This document shows, piece after piece, positions 35,081-47,394 of a stretch of 64,000 nt of DNA (position 1 is its first letter; each line of letters starts with the position of its first letter). Below the pieces are notes generated by a model. The model saw only the letters and a program-made list of their open reading frames with translations, had not been told where the DNA came from and searched no databases. The position numbers and the translations under genes are program-made. The stretch covers positions 34,026,969-34,090,968 of the forward strand of contig CM038468.1 of the NCBI GenBank assembly GCA_021464415.1, in the 5' to 3' direction. Source of the DNA: Lonicera japonica. Taxonomy: Eukaryota > Streptophyta > Magnoliopsida > Dipsacales > Caprifoliaceae.

Positions 35081-36192
35081 TATTTTAACAATTAAAAGAA
35101 AAAAATAAAATAAAGGCAAAGAATAATTAACTAGAATATATTTAAATTTTTATTGATAGACTAATATTATTAAAAATGCAAATATTTGTGAATTTCATGC
35201 ATTTGCTATATAATTAAATCAATCAAATTGACTTTGTTATTATTTTCATTACTAAAATTTTTAAGGGCTCTGATTTCATGGGTTTAGAGTAGAGGAAAAT
35301 AAGAAGTGTGTAGAAGAGAAGAGCTTATGTGGAATAAAAAGGAAAATCACCAAAATGCCCCTGTTTTCGCGTCACTGTGCGTTACCAGTAGTTTCGGAGC
35401 TAATTTTAAGCTAGTAAATGTCCGAACTGGAAAATTTTCAGTAGGAAGAAGTTTTAGCTCTTCGAGTCTTCTTTCTAACGATATAAAGAAAGTCAAAATC
35501 GGAGTTCTGAGCGAAAAGATATGATCGAAATGGTAACACTGCACAATTGTCTAAAATATTTTTTTTTCTCTATAATTTATAGGCTAAACATGTAGAAATC
35601 TAGAATAAGTTAAATGTATCCGAACAAGGACCAAGATGAATAAAACAAATCGAATTACGAAAAAGAGTGTAAAAAGTGGGAACGCGGTAACCAAAACCGA
35701 ACATAGTTATCAATAAAAATAATCTCAAATCATATCCAACGTACTTATGAAATTTGTATGACAAATATCAAAATAAAAATTAAACTCATATAAAGGTATA
35801 AAACAAGGATGTTCATGCTCAAATGCAAATGCAAATGCACGGGTATTACAAATAATTCTTAATTAACCTTTTTTTCTCTTGTGGATCTAATGATATTATT
35901 AATGTAGTGCCACAATTAGTTTTTTTTTTTGGTTGTTTTTCTTTACAATGTCTTTGGTATACTGGTTATGATTAATTCTAAATATAAAAATCATAGCTTA
36001 TGGTTTACCCATTTCTCTTTATACATAAAGGGTCCCAAATTAGAAATTCATCTAGGTACCCTCAAAGCTCACGACTAGCCCTGGTAACTATTTGCGTAGA
36101 TATCTTTTCCCACTGTTATATCTTAGATTTTGGTGAAGTAAATTTGTAGATGCTTTCTATCTTTAACTAATGAAATGCTATTGACATTTTTA
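35081..36192. other. Spacer with repeat-like segment
   Basis: 35300-35860 is less AT-rich than its surroundings and ends CACGGGTATTACA, which could be the end of an LTR. No matching start was found. No gene seen. Confidence 0.3.
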
Positions 36193-37600
36193 GGCAGTTA
36201 ATTCTATGCTAAAGAATTGTTGCATGCACATTGACTTGACACCTACAAACACTATCAAAGCACTCTATGCTTGTTTAGAAAGCTCAGTTTGTTTGGTTGT
36301 ACTTCATTTCCATGAGAAATGCACAATAGCCCTAATTTTCAACCTTTAGTTGTGTTTGATTGTGGTTTTAAAGGAAACAATTTTCCTTTGTACTAGTTGT
36401 AATCAAATTATTTTATTTTCCATGGAATCCATAAACCATTTCCCCCTGAACTTTTGTCTTCACAAAGTCTTTTTCAATGTAAACAATTCCAAGGAATTTA
36501 ATTTTCCAAGAGACCAATCAGATGCACATTGTTTCATCCACATGTTCCCTGTTCAATACCTTTAAGGTGAGCATGGTTTTGGTTTACACTCAAAAGAATT
36601 GAGTCCCTCGGAATTATTTTACATGGAAAACAAAAAAAAGTTAGCATGGAAAGATGTTGTACCACGGAAAATTAATTCCTTGGAAAATTTACACAATCAA
36701 ACATCATATAAGGTGAATATTTTGGATTCTTGGGCTTTTTCTATGGAATACAAGTGTAATCAAACCCACCCATAATTTTTTAGCATCATAGAAACCTCAA
36801 ACACCAGGCCCTAGACCTATCCAAGGAGCCAATAAACTGTGAGGATGCATTTTTTCTAATTTAAATTTTTTTTTGTATTGGCCTTTATATATATATATAT
36901 ATATATCATATAAGATGTTGACAAAGAAATCTACTAGTGTTAGAAATGCAAAATAATATATGTGTAGCACTTCTATTGACTTGATTGCTTATCCTTGCCG
37001 CGAGCACAAACGGGTCCTAATATGGATAATGAATGGTACAAATCGGGGATAACTAATACGACTGACCCTCGAAGACTTTTCTTTAGGAATTTGGACATAG
37101 CTCATTAAATTAACCGTCTTCGATCTTATGTCGAGGTCCTCCAACCCGTGGTCACCTACATCCAATCCTAACTCAAAACTGTAACTCTCTTTTTCTCTAT
37201 ATATATATATATGTATATAAGTGTCTTTGTTGTGGAATTTGCTTAAATGCACGAACATGCACACAAACAATTAGGCATGCACATGAGATGACTTATCCAT
37301 ACTTTCTTTGATTGGGAAAAATTATAGGAAAAGAAATAACCACAACCTATGCTGAGATGGAGTAGTATCTATTTTCTACCTTTAAAGCCCAGTGGAACTT
37401 TTAGTCACTCCAATAGTCTTTCTTTCAATTTACTAGTCTCTCTCTCTCTCTCTCTCTCTCTCTCATGCACACACACACATATATACACACCTTTAACTTT
37501 ATGTTTTGATTGGCAGCATTATGGCAGTTGGAGACATGGATGCTTCAAGCAATCTGGAAGGTCGAGTCCACCATTTGGAAGAGCATGTGAAACTTTGTAG
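36193..37600 (+). pseudogene. Fourth intron-exon unit with terminal exon
   Basis: Begins GCAGTTAATTCTATGCTAAA and carries GACACCTACAAACACTATCAAAGC and the MITE-like stretch ending GTGTAATCAAACCCACCC, as in unit C at 21239. At 37517-37600 an acceptor TTGGCAG is followed by HYGSWRHGCFKQSGRSSPPF and GRACETL, then TAG. This terminal exon is homologous to 23085-23132 and 26962. The coil and RS exons between are missing or decayed, so it is a partial copy, about 13 kb from the main cluster. Confidence 0.45.
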
Positions 37601-38317
37601 TAAGCCGGTATTCTTTTTTGAGACTTGTTTCAATCATATCAATAGAACAACTAGAAGTTTGATGGGAAAAATTTATACTTAGGATAACATTTTCCTAAGC
37701 AGATTTTATGATGGCAAAAGCTTACTATGTGATGCAAGGAGAGAGAACTTATAGATGTTAATGCGTGGCCGTTTTAAATTAGTTCTATTTTAGTTTGATG
37801 TTGTTTTGCTTTAGTTATTACTGTAAATATATATGCATTTTCTATGTTGGTGACAATAGGTAGATAGAACCATTTAACGTTGCTTTAAAAGTTTAGGAGA
37901 GGAGAGATTGAGAATTGAAAAGAATGGAAAATGATTCCTTTTACAGTTTATAGGAGGAACCTAATTTGTTCTAATTTGCAAATCTAAAACTTTATTCGTT
38001 TCTTAAGATAAACATGCGGTTTAATATTTTGAGAAATGCAATGGGGGTGAGGGATTGAACCCTTGGCCTCGCAACTCAACAAGTGGAAGCAATACAATTT
38101 GAGTTACGTTGCATTCGTAGCCTGTGATTCTATTAGTTACATTCCCTCGCAAAAACCTTTTTAATTGATTTGTGTTACATAATGTGCGCTAAAAGTTTGC
38201 ATGCAGATCATGTGTCCTAAAATCCAACCAATCGGTATTCATGTAGATGATACGTCATTTTTGTCAACGTTTTATATCATTGAATCGTTCTTTTACTATA
38301 TATATATATTATATAGA
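37601..38317. other. Spacer; possible SINE remnant inside
   Basis: No gene. On the minus strand 38044-38115 contains GGGTTCAATCCC (B box-like) about 30 bases after AACTCAAATTGTATTGC, suggesting a tRNA-related SINE or tRNA pseudogene. Confidence 0.3.
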
Positions 38318-40800
38318 CACTACACCAGATTTCGCTATTTGGCTCGAAAATTTGGAACGGTTTTAAGCCGTGCCAAATATAAGTACATCTAGCCACCATT
38401 TTAGCATGGATTTAGCCGTTCCAAACTTGGAACGGTTTTTATCCGTTCCAGATCCGTATCTAAATGTTTTCGCTTCCCACAGCCGTTGATCATTTTTTTA
38501 AACTGCTCCCTCCCATTTTTTTGGAGAATCCCGCCCAAGTGTTTCAAAATCCCTCCTCCAATTTTGTTTGAATCATTCCATTTTGAAGTAAAAAAATTCC
38601 GAACTTTTTAAAAATATTATTTTTTAGTAAATAGTATTAGACTAAGATATTTTGCATAATATAATATATTATTATTTATTTATGTTTCTTGTTTGTTTTC
38701 TTGCGTGCACTTAAAAATAATTATTATATTTTTTTAATTTATAAAATACATATACAATCTTTTTTTTATATATATTTCAAAACATGATATTTGTTTTGTA
38801 CAAGTGATGTATATTGCCAATTTTCTGCTGTGAAATACAATCCATATAAACTAATACTTTGCTGATTTTTGAAGCTGTTTTTTGTGCTGATAAATCTGTT
38901 TCCGAATCTGTTAATAGTGCTTCCATTGAATCTGTTAATGTTGCTGTGTTAAATATGCTACTGTGTTAAATCTGTTGCTGTATAAATCTGTGCTGAGCTA
39001 TTTTTTATTGCTGTGAAATTCTGAATCATTTTGTATAAATTTTGGCTGCAAGTTTCATGTGATTCAGTTCCTCATTTTGAGATTGTTTGGATATTTTTTA
39101 TTACAATCTGTTTGTAAAAATTCTTTTGAACTCTTAAGTTTTTCATAATCTGGAACTTATGAAATATGCTTTTGGCTGAGCTTCTATATTATTATTTCTT
39201 GATTCTTGTTGGTGAGGTTATCTCAGAAATCTACTAGTATTTGTTTTGTTTTGATTGAAATTGTTCTCATTAGGTTATCATTGAATCAGTGCTCATAATC
39301 TTGTAATTTGAACTCGGTTTGTCTATTATGAATTTGTTATTAGATCAAGTTACTCTATATTTTTTATTAGTTTGATAATTATTTAAGGTCGCTATATATT
39401 TTGAATTCTGAAACTTTCATATATTGCTACTGCGCTATCACAAAGAATTAGCACTTGGCTGTGTATTTTCATATATTGCTATTAATTGGCTGCGCGTTAA
39501 CGCACTTAGCTGAAGTTCTTAAAGGAACTTGTCTATCTTCATGGAAAGTGATATATTTAAGTAGTTATAATGCAGCATTGTTTACACTGCCTTTGTCCCT
39601 TCTCTTTTGTATCTCATAGGGGGCATTTAAGAAGCAATACTTTGACTAAGATTTGAATTTCTTGATATAGAGGTGAATGAAATTGCTTTTAGACATGAGA
39701 ATTAGATGGATCTGGATACATAAAAGTAGGTATTAAAGCGGACTTTGGAAACTATAGTAAGCTTGCAAGCATTATTGACTTCAAACATTGACTTTAACAT
39801 TCTTGTTTTTTTACAGGAAAATTTAGTAGCTTCATTTGTTCTTGAATTTTGTGAGCGAGGATCTCCAACATGTGATAGTAAATGTATTGGCACAATCATC
39901 TTCTTCCTCCCATTGATGATTAGCTGCATTAGTAAGTATCCTTAATACTCGTGTTTAGCCCATGTTATCATTATATATATTTTCTAAATTAGCATGATCA
40001 TTCATTTTGATATTGAAACCGTATAATCAATTCATATGTATGTCCTTTATCTTCAATTCTAACATTTATATTTTTTATGTTCTTTTACAGGAGTACTATA
40101 TCTACCAAGTAGCAAGGGATCATTGTTAGTAAATGGTGAAGATGTTCGGACTAGTTAAACTTCGAGGGTTTTGTGAATTGTAATATTATATTTAATTTGT
40201 ATGTACATTAACATCAATATTTTGTGCATTGTAATATTACTAATTACGATTTGGTGATTGATATGTGAACTAGATTGTCCTTTTTAATTGAAATATATGT
40301 GATGGTGTTAATTTGGATTAGATTGGATTATATTATGATTTTTTTTATTTGAGATTTGATGGTGTAGCGTGTTGAAAAAATCAAGGTAAAGAAAATAAAA
40401 TTGTGATTAGACCCAAAAAAAAAAAAAAAAGCTGCACGTAATTGTCATAGGAAATTTGACATGGTTTTGGCACGGCTAAAGCCGTTCCAAATGAGTGCCA
40501 ACATTTTATATGTATTAAAAACTAATTGAAACGTGGAAGAATGAGAAAATGACACGTGGCAATTGAGTTAGAAATTTGGCTAAAAGCAGAAACCGATCTG
40601 GAACGGTTAGGAGCAGTTCCAAAACCGTTCTAGTTTTGGAAAAAAAGGGGTACGGTTTGACCAAAATATAGCACCGAATGGGAACGGATATAGCCGTTCC
40701 AAAAAAAATACCACGCCTGTTTTAGGCACGGTTAAAAACCGTTCCAGATTGATTTTGGAACGGTTTAGAGCAGTGCCTGTTTGGCATTTCTGGTGTAGAG
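38318..40800. mobile_element. CACTA-type transposon, about 2.5 kb, non-autonomous
   Basis: The left end CACTACACCAGATTT and right end TCTGGTGTAGAG form inverted repeats with one change in the terminal CACTA. Subterminal regions are dense in GGAACGG / CCGTTCC motifs in both orientations (38350-38460 and 40450-40780), as in En/Spm elements. The interior is AT-rich and carries no transposase. A possible exon-like stretch at 39819-39940 follows an acceptor TTTTTTACAG. The 3-bp duplication is not clear (AGA left, AAG right). Confidence 0.65.
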
Positions 40801-41216
40801 AAGTGATGATGAGATCTATGGGTCCCTTTAAAAAAACTAGGGGAGAGAAGTGGGTTCAAATCTTGGTGGATCCTGTGATCAAATACTATTTTTTCTCTTG
40901 ATTCATGGAAAAAAAAGCTTGGAAAATTTCATGGAGCCCAGCAAGTTTGGAGTACAGAATCTTTCTTACCGTTCTTCCTGTTGACGCCACTTTCCAAATA
41001 TGAAGAAATCAACGTAAACCCAGAAATAATCCCCATATGGTAAGAAATGGCCAAATAGTTGTGATCTACTTTTCAGCTCGTTTCTTGAATCTATATTGTA
41101 TAAGAACAAAATATGAGAAGCACCAACTCAAACTGAATTAAGTTTAATGGGAAATTTTTTAATGCATGTCTAATTTGGGATGTAAGACTTCAAGTAATCA
41201 TAAATAAGAAAAGAAG
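40801..41216. other. Spacer
   Basis: No gene. 40840-40885 contains GTGGGTTCAAATC, a B-box-like motif, with no other SINE feature. Confidence 0.3.
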
Positions 41217-41701
41217 TGTAATGACGAAATCCCACATCAAAAGCATAATGCGCAAATCCTTGGCTTATATGAGAATTTAAGGAACACAAATTACAACTTG
41301 GGCCAGCCATTGTGGGGAAAATCCGTTTTTTTTTTTTTTTTTTTTTCCTGATAACCATGGATATCGGGGTCCCATCCCCACTAATCCCGTGAAGCCCTGG
41401 TTGCTCGACCGGGAAATGCCCCCAGTGGCCCAAGAAATGTTTCACGCAGCGGTGAATCGAACCTGAGACCGTACACCTACCCACATAGTCCCAAGTTCGC
41501 TCTTACCGCTGTGGCAACCCCTTGGGTTAAAATCCGGTTGGTTATTGAGCCCCCCTTAATGAGGATGTTTAGGGCCAATGGGGGGAGTTTGTAACGACCC
41601 ACATCCCACATCAAAGTGTATAATGAGGAGATCCTTGGCTTATATGTGGATTTTAAGGAACCCAAATTACAAGTTAGGTTAGCCATTTTGGGGTGGTTAT
41701 A
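41217..41701 (+). mobile_element. TRIM-like mini-retrotransposon with nested SINE
   Basis: Two direct repeats of about 110 bp, starting TGTAATGACGAAATCCCACATC-type at 41217 and TGTAACGACCCACATC at 41590, share CCTTGGCTTATATG and CAAATTACAA. They flank a tiny interior ending in a purine-rich GGGGGGAG just before the second repeat, like a polypurine tract. The first repeat is interrupted by the SINE at 41326-41528. Without it the element is about 275 bp. The ends are degenerate (second repeat ends GGTTATA); flanking 5-mers AGAAG and AGAAA nearly match. Confidence 0.6.
41326..41528 (-). mobile_element. tRNA-derived SINE, 203 bp
   Basis: Minus strand: an A-box-like GCCACAGCGGTAAGAGC, then a B-box GGTTCGATTCACC, and a 3' oligo(A) tail (the T run at 41326-41347). 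A perfect 8-bp target-site duplication AAAATCCG (41318-41325 and 41529-41536) flanks it. Non-autonomous, mobilised by a LINE. Inserted into the left repeat of a TRIM. Confidence 0.8.
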
Positions 41702-41910
41702 GAAAGTTCATTATAGTATCAGATGAAATTACCAGAACAACTACATAATGATGAAATTTCCAATGTGGAACAAGAACTTGAATCCCTAATAACATAAACC
41801 AATATCAATTATGTTGCTCTAAACGGTGCCTGTGGATTGAGACCTCACTATTATGCTTATGGAGGCTTTTCTCATTTACTCTTGGTCAATATACTCAGCA
41901 AACTGTCTTT

Positions 41911-42063
41911 AACTTTCATCCCCGGTGTAGTGCTTGCTCTTTGAGGATATCCCATCTCATTTTGCTGATGACCTCACTATTATGACTGCTGCCAATATTA
42001 GCTCTTTTAGCTTGATTAAGAGAGCAATTGATGCTAGAGTACTGCTGAAATTAGATAAAAAAA
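41911..42063 (+). pseudogene. L1-type LINE reverse transcriptase scrap
   Basis: NFHPRCSACSLRISHL runs in one frame and, after a 1-nt slip, FADDLTIMTAANISSFSLIK in the next. This is the region around the catalytic FADD box of plant L1 reverse transcriptases. Short, frameshifted remnant. Confidence 0.55.
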
Positions 42064-42154
42064 TATGCTGATAATTAATGATATAATGTTGATTTCACAC
42101 AATTTTGATGCTAGATTGTTGCCAAGAACTGATGAGAATTTTCAATTTATTAGG

Positions 42155-43085
42155 GTGGTGATGAGTTGAAGGCAGAAGGTGGGTCTACACGGTTGGTGGA
42201 GGCTGATTGCAATACTGAAGTGTTTCATATCGTAGAGTTACAGATGTAGGATCCTTTGCCTGTGGGAAAGGAAATTGCCCAATTTAAAGGATGCTATATT
42301 AGGACTGGTTCTGTGAGGCATTCATCAAGAGTCTAGAATTCCAGATTGAGTAGCACGGCTAGGGGTGTTCGTGGGTCGGTCAACCGACCCATTGACCGAC
42401 TTTTTGGACCGGACCGACTACTTCGGTCCTTTATTTTTTTGGACCGGACCGGACCGAAAATGTATATAAGACCAGACCGAACCGAAGTAGTGTTTATCGG
42501 GTCGGTTTCGGTCGGTCCATCGGTCTGGGCCTAATATATGAACTTGTTGCAAAATAAAGTTGGGCCTAGAATAATAAAAAATGTCTTAACAAAAAAAAGG
42601 CTAACTTTTGCAAAAAAAAAATAATTAATACACAACAACAAAAATACACAGCCTATTACACAACATTAAAAATTAATATACAGCCATTTTATAAATAATA
42701 TTAGCAAATATATATATTTTTTAAAAATATAAAAATACTCGGTTCGGTTTTATAGGGTTTTTTAACCAATAGGACCGAGGACCGGACCGAATGTAATCGG
42801 TCCAAAAAAAAGCAGACCGAACCGACCCGCAATATACATAAAAAACGAAAAAAAGCCTACGATCCGGTTCGATTTTTGCACACCCCTAAGCACGGCCCTT
42901 GAGTAGTAGATTCAAAGGGCCATGTATGGGCAGGCCGCATGGTTATTCTAGAGCCTTTTTTCCAGGATAGCAAGGATAACCTAAGGATTGGCCTTTTAGG
43001 TTTTCGTTCAGAGTTCCAGGCTAACAGTGTGTTGTTCAAGAGCATATATTTTACTTATATTACTGTTGTTCTGAAAAAGGAATGT
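42155..43085 (+). pseudogene. Unidentified degenerate exon split by a hAT element
   Basis: After a possible acceptor (TTTATTAG, 42154) the frame reads GGDELKAEGGSTRLVEADCN and continues TEVFHIVELQM, stop, DPLPVGKEIAQFKGCYIRTG, with a second stop before NSRLSSTA. It is then cut by the hAT at 42360-42888. Past the hAT, in a shifted frame, VVDSKGHVWAGRMVILEPFF and DNLRIGLLGFRSEFQ follow to about 43085. Codon texture suggests a once-coding exon with two stops and a frameshift. I do not recognise the family. Confidence 0.4.
42360..42888. mobile_element. hAT non-autonomous element, 529 bp
   Basis: Perfect 8-bp target-site duplication AGCACGGC (42352-42359 and 42889-42896). Terminal repeats TAGGGGTGTTCG and, from the right, TAGGGGTGTGCA. 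Subterminal GGACCGGACCGGACCGA-type motifs at both ends are typical hAT transposase-binding clusters. No transposase. Same family as the split element at 11371-13572. Confidence 0.85.
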
Positions 43086-43499
43086 TTTATTTAGGTGACG
43101 CATAATATAGGCCCCTTATTCTAGAGAACAGTGTTTGGTTTTGGATCAAACAATTCCTTTGGCTCAGAGTGCTTTTGTTGGGGTCCCCGGATTCTGTATG
43201 CAGCATTCGTGACAAATGAAGCAGTGGAGGATGACAAGAGATGAGGAATCAAAGCTTTACATTCAAAACTAGGCTTTAAGATTGACACATCCCAAAATAA
43301 TATTTGCTCAATACTATAAGATTGACGAAAAATCTAAATAACCCAACAGATTTTTTCCTCAATAAAATTCTTTGTTTAGAGAGACAAAATTCTACTCGTA
43401 TATAATAACCATAAGGAAACCAAAAAATAAATATGCATGCGCAGCAAGAAAATCCGAAGAGAAAGAACACAGAAAGCTATAGTTTCTACTATTGGTTAC
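43086..43499. other. Spacer 3' of the METTL13-like pseudogene
   Basis: No further METTL13 exon was recognised here on the minus strand although the family needs about 260 more residues. AT-rich, otherwise featureless. Confidence 0.4.
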
Positions 43500-43766
43500 A
43501 GACACAAGTGAATCATTTCTTCTTTGGTTTCCTTTCTTTTTAGAAGATTTGGAGGGTGAGTGCGTTTTCTGCTCTTTCCCACTGGCAACATTCTGGCATC
43601 CTTCCCGTGTGAGCAAAGCTTCAGATTGCACCAAACCCTCGGATCTTTGGAATGTGAGGCAATGAAATACCAACTCTTTGGACGGAAATAGACTAACCAA
43701 ATCGTCATCAACCTTTTCATATACCACATCATCAACTATAATTGGACCCGTCAAGGCAGATGAAAC
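43500..43766 (-). pseudogene. METTL13-like: METTL13-like exon 10
   Basis: Acceptor TTTATAG, 89 open codons in phase 0, donor GTAACC. It reads VSSALTGPIIVDDVVYEK and later FQRSEGLVQSEALL, then a Lys/Ser-rich linker. This is the region between the two methyltransferase domains. It is the last exon I can find. Confidence 0.75.
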
Positions 43767-44993
43767 CTATAAAACATGCAAATGCAAGAAATCAGAGATA
43801 ATGAAGTAATCATTTACTGAAGAGAAATGCGCCTGGTGCTTATCACAGAACAATTTTAATCAAACATTCCATTGTTGTATCAAAGAAATCTATTTCATCT
43901 ACGGCCTCCCTAACTAGAAAGAAAGAGGGGATGATCTTTATGAGCTGAGAAAATTTCCTTTCACTAAATATTGGGGCCCAATCATAGCTGTTTAAGGCTC
44001 ATGGGTGAACCTAAACCAGACACCTCCCATCGGGCATTTTAAATCCCGACCTAAGAAAATCTAATTCAAGTGTTGATGCCAGTCTATTCTTCATCTACTG
44101 GACTTGATGACAATACTTGAGGTTCATTTACTAAAAAGTTGGAAAATGATTAAATACACTACTAATTTTTATGAGAAAGTTAGGGAAAAAGATGTGTTAT
44201 TTGGAGAGATGTTCTCCATCTTATTCTTGTTTTCCAAGGAGAATATTCTTACCCAAAACCCCAAGAATTTAATTCCATGTAAAACCAGAAAAAGTAATAG
44301 AACATTTCACCAAATCACTCATCTCTCTTTCCTGTTTCTCGTACAAATTAGTATTGTTCCCAATCATTTTCCAACATTTTTATCAAACGGACCCCTTGTG
44401 AACCTTAAAAGCCAGAGATTCCACCACTTAATAAGGATCAGAATTTAGATGTGGCCCGAAGGAAGGGGAATTACAAAAGTAGGAGCATTGTGCACTTGTA
44501 GTGTAGTCGTGTAGATGCAGTTCCAAAATCGATATGCAACAAACATAGACATTCCTTAGACTTAATAAGCATCACTGTTAGAGAAATGCTACAATAAACG
44601 ATAAAGCATGTTATGACAGTGGACTCCTCCTCCTCCTCCCTCCTCCCTCCTCCTGTACTTCTTTTGTTATAATAAATAATATTCAGTTTCTTATCAAGGA
44701 AAAATAAATTAAATCATGTTAAGCAGTTAAATATGTAGTATTGCAATTAATTAAATGATAGATATCTTTCATTATCACCACACCAACCGAGAACACAAAC
44801 TTGTTCTATATTTTAATATTTTATGCAGTAAAGTTTATTGGATTAAAGATATAAATAAGCGATGGCATGTTTTCTAAAGTTGGATGTTGCTTTTTTTTTT
44901 TCCCACTCGTCAATAAACGATGAAATCGGAAAGAATAAGACATCCAGTCAGCATAAACTCAAATTGAAATGGCCTTGTAAGCAAATTTTGAAG

Positions 44994-45038
44994 CTGGTGA
45001 ACAACTTTCCGTTGCTTGATTCCGTCACCTGCCAACAT
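44994..45038 (-). pseudogene. METTL13-like: METTL13-like exon 9, splice sites lost
   Basis: The 15 codons MLAGDGIKQRKVVHQ match the conserved stretch before VSSALTG. The base pair before it is TT, not AG, and it is followed by CT, not GT. Neither consensus splice site is present, so the exon would be skipped or mis-spliced. Confidence 0.6.
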
Positions 45039-45409
45039 AAACACGTCAACAAAAGCAAATGAGTGATGCAGTTTTACGAGATAATTATAGAATGACAGAA
45101 TGTAAAGTATAAGTATAAAAATGCCATGGGAAAAGAAAAAACAAAGAAGAAAATTCATGCTGAATAGTTTTAGGTACTGGATAAACATATCTAATCAGCA
45201 TTATTCAGAATCGATCGAATTCATATGAGCTTAATAATTTCTGTTTGCACCAAGTCTGGTCTATAAACAAGTATAAAAGCATGCAAGGAGGTTAGGTCAA
45301 ACCTTATCAGTGGACTGACGCACATGAAGATAGAGAAAAATTCTTAAAACCCAAACTAGTACGAACAAATTAGACATGAAAAAAGGCCAGATGTCCTAGT
45401 GGAAAAGAG

Positions 45410-45471
45410 AGAAAGTAGAAGTACAAATACTAGGTGAAACAGAAAGTAGAAGTACAAATACTAGGTGAAAC
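45410..45471. repeat. Tandem duplication, 2 x 31 bp, at a splice donor
   Basis: 45410-45440 and 45441-45471 are identical (AGAAAGTAGAAG..AGGTGAAAC). The second copy contains the donor of METTL13-like exon 8 (read on the minus strand as GTTTCACC), so the donor context is present twice. Confidence 0.9.
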
Positions 45472-45540
45472 ATACGGAATTTGAGCTCCACTTTCATTTT
45501 TCCCTGGTGCCAAATGTTTAACCAGAGGGAACAGGTCCTT
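45472..45540 (-). pseudogene. METTL13-like: METTL13-like exon 8
   Basis: 23 codons, KDLFPLVKHLAPGKNESGAQ to IPY, between acceptor GTATCAG and donor GTTTCA. Phase 0, no lesion. Confidence 0.7.
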
Positions 45541-45639
45541 CTGATACAGAACACAAGCAAAATATATCATTATGTTCATTATATCATATTACTGTGATAA
45601 ATCTATATCACTATATGTACAGAAAGAGGAAAATATTAC

Positions 45640-45687
45640 CTGTATATCATCCATGCTGGCATTACTGTGGCTTGTGTCCAGTAAAAC
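45640..45687 (-). pseudogene. METTL13-like: METTL13-like exon 7
   Basis: 16 codons VLLDTSHSNASMDDIQ between AATAAG and donor GTAATA; phase 0. Separated from exon 6 by an intron of only about 103 bases. Confidence 0.7.
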
Positions 45688-45790
45688 CTTATTTCGACCC
45701 ACAAAACAAAACGAAGAAATACATATATAAGAGATGTTATGGGAGAAAAAATAAAAACAACAGAGTTGATTGTTGCTGCAGAAAAGACAC

Positions 45791-45874
45791 CATTATCAGA
45801 CAAGCCGGGTTTGAGCTTTCAACGACTGTCCATTGGCCTTCTTCAGAAGAGAAGAGTCACTCATGAGCCCGAGT
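45791..45874 (-). pseudogene. METTL13-like: METTL13-like exon 6 with premature stop
   Basis: 28 codons beginning TRAHE then TGA where the family has Trp (W in HEWLF), then LFSSEEGQWTVVESS and CLIM before donor GTGTCT. The Trp codon TGG to TGA is a single G-to-A change. Confidence 0.75.
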
Positions 45875-47394
45875 CTGAAATCTAATGTTCAGTTACACTT
45901 TTTTAAATTGAAAACAACAATACTCAATGTAATCTTTTTGACTAAAACAACAAACACAACAGTAGATATACATCACTCGTCAACTAATAATTAGAACTTT
46001 CAAATTCCAGTTTCCACCGCTGAATAATTCAAATTCCTTTACGAAACATGAATTTACTGGGAGTAAGAGACGAGGAAGAGTAAATGACAAGATAGTTAAT
46101 AGATCTGTGGCATATGCACATTACAGGAATCATGCATATGAGTAGTGGATCAGATATTTCAGTGGATTCTGTCACAGATCAATATAAATCACTATATGCA
46201 TAATATATGTCATGTTACGTAAAAGCTCTTAAAATGTCTTCCTGTCTTGGACATAAACCATGTTGGATGGTTTAGACATTCCCATTCACGTTCAATTACA
46301 AGATCAAATCATTTTTACAATTACCTTTCAGTATATGTTGGAGTTAAGGTTCGTGTAAAATTCAAAAAAAATAAACACTCATTTTTAAACATACAAAGCT
46401 ACATATCGGCTTGTCACAAACTTAATTTTTTAGCATGAATGATCCAGAGTTCAGAACTTCCAAATGAGACCGATGCTCAAATTTAAAAAAATAACAATAG
46501 AAATAAGTATATACCAAGTCATAACCTATGCGAAGGCACTATCACCTTTGAAAAAGCAACATGCAATCTCAACCACACAATCTTTTATCACTTATACATT
46601 TTTTGGATTAAAAAACCATTGCCCTTATTACTTAGATGTTGAAATCATATGTACATGTATAAATAGTGTCAAAGACACATATAACTTACCATAAACATGA
46701 CAGGGACAGGTGTCCCGGTTATCGCTAGGTTGTGTGTTTATATATAATCATATGTAAATCCATATATACAGCCAGTAAGATCACAACCAAGCACTAATTA
46801 CGCAGATGCCCAGTATACTTCCATGGGATTTTTAAAACTTAAAGCCACTCAACTGGCTAACTGGTGATTCAATCTTTCCATGATTTTTTTGAATAAAGTT
46901 GGCACGAAGCCTATTATTAAAGAAAAGAAAGAATAACAAGCAAAGGAAAACAAAACAACATCAATCTTCCCATGGTTATAAATGGTGAAAGAGTAATTGT
47001 TAGAGGAATTTGCTGGAGTCTATAAGAAGACTAAACAGAGGATAAATTATTGAATAGAACTTGTACCACCATCAAACAAATGAAATCAAGGGACTGGTTC
47101 AAATTTATGAACCAGGTATTTATAATCAATTTATGAAGCATTAGTCAATCCTTAATTTGATGACGATTATATGCTGAGCCAAAAAAAATCATATGCTAGT
47201 TGTATAATTAAGTGTAAAATCAAAAAATGTACACTGAACATGCATATTTTACTTTGAATCTTTAGTATGAGTATTTTCTATTAAATGTTTGACCGTTGGG
47301 ATAGTTGAACAGGACATTCTCGAGTTTCAATTTGCCAAAGATAAAAATTAATAAACCAGCAAGGTAAACTAGATATGCTCAAATTGAAACTAAC

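Noticed and set aside
35306..35544. Overlapping frames on both strands
   Set aside because: No protein features; the segment looks like part of a dispersed repeat.
38044..38115. Possible tRNA gene on the minus strand
   Set aside because: B box present but no foldable acceptor/anticodon arms that I can draw; better read as a SINE or tRNA-like remnant.
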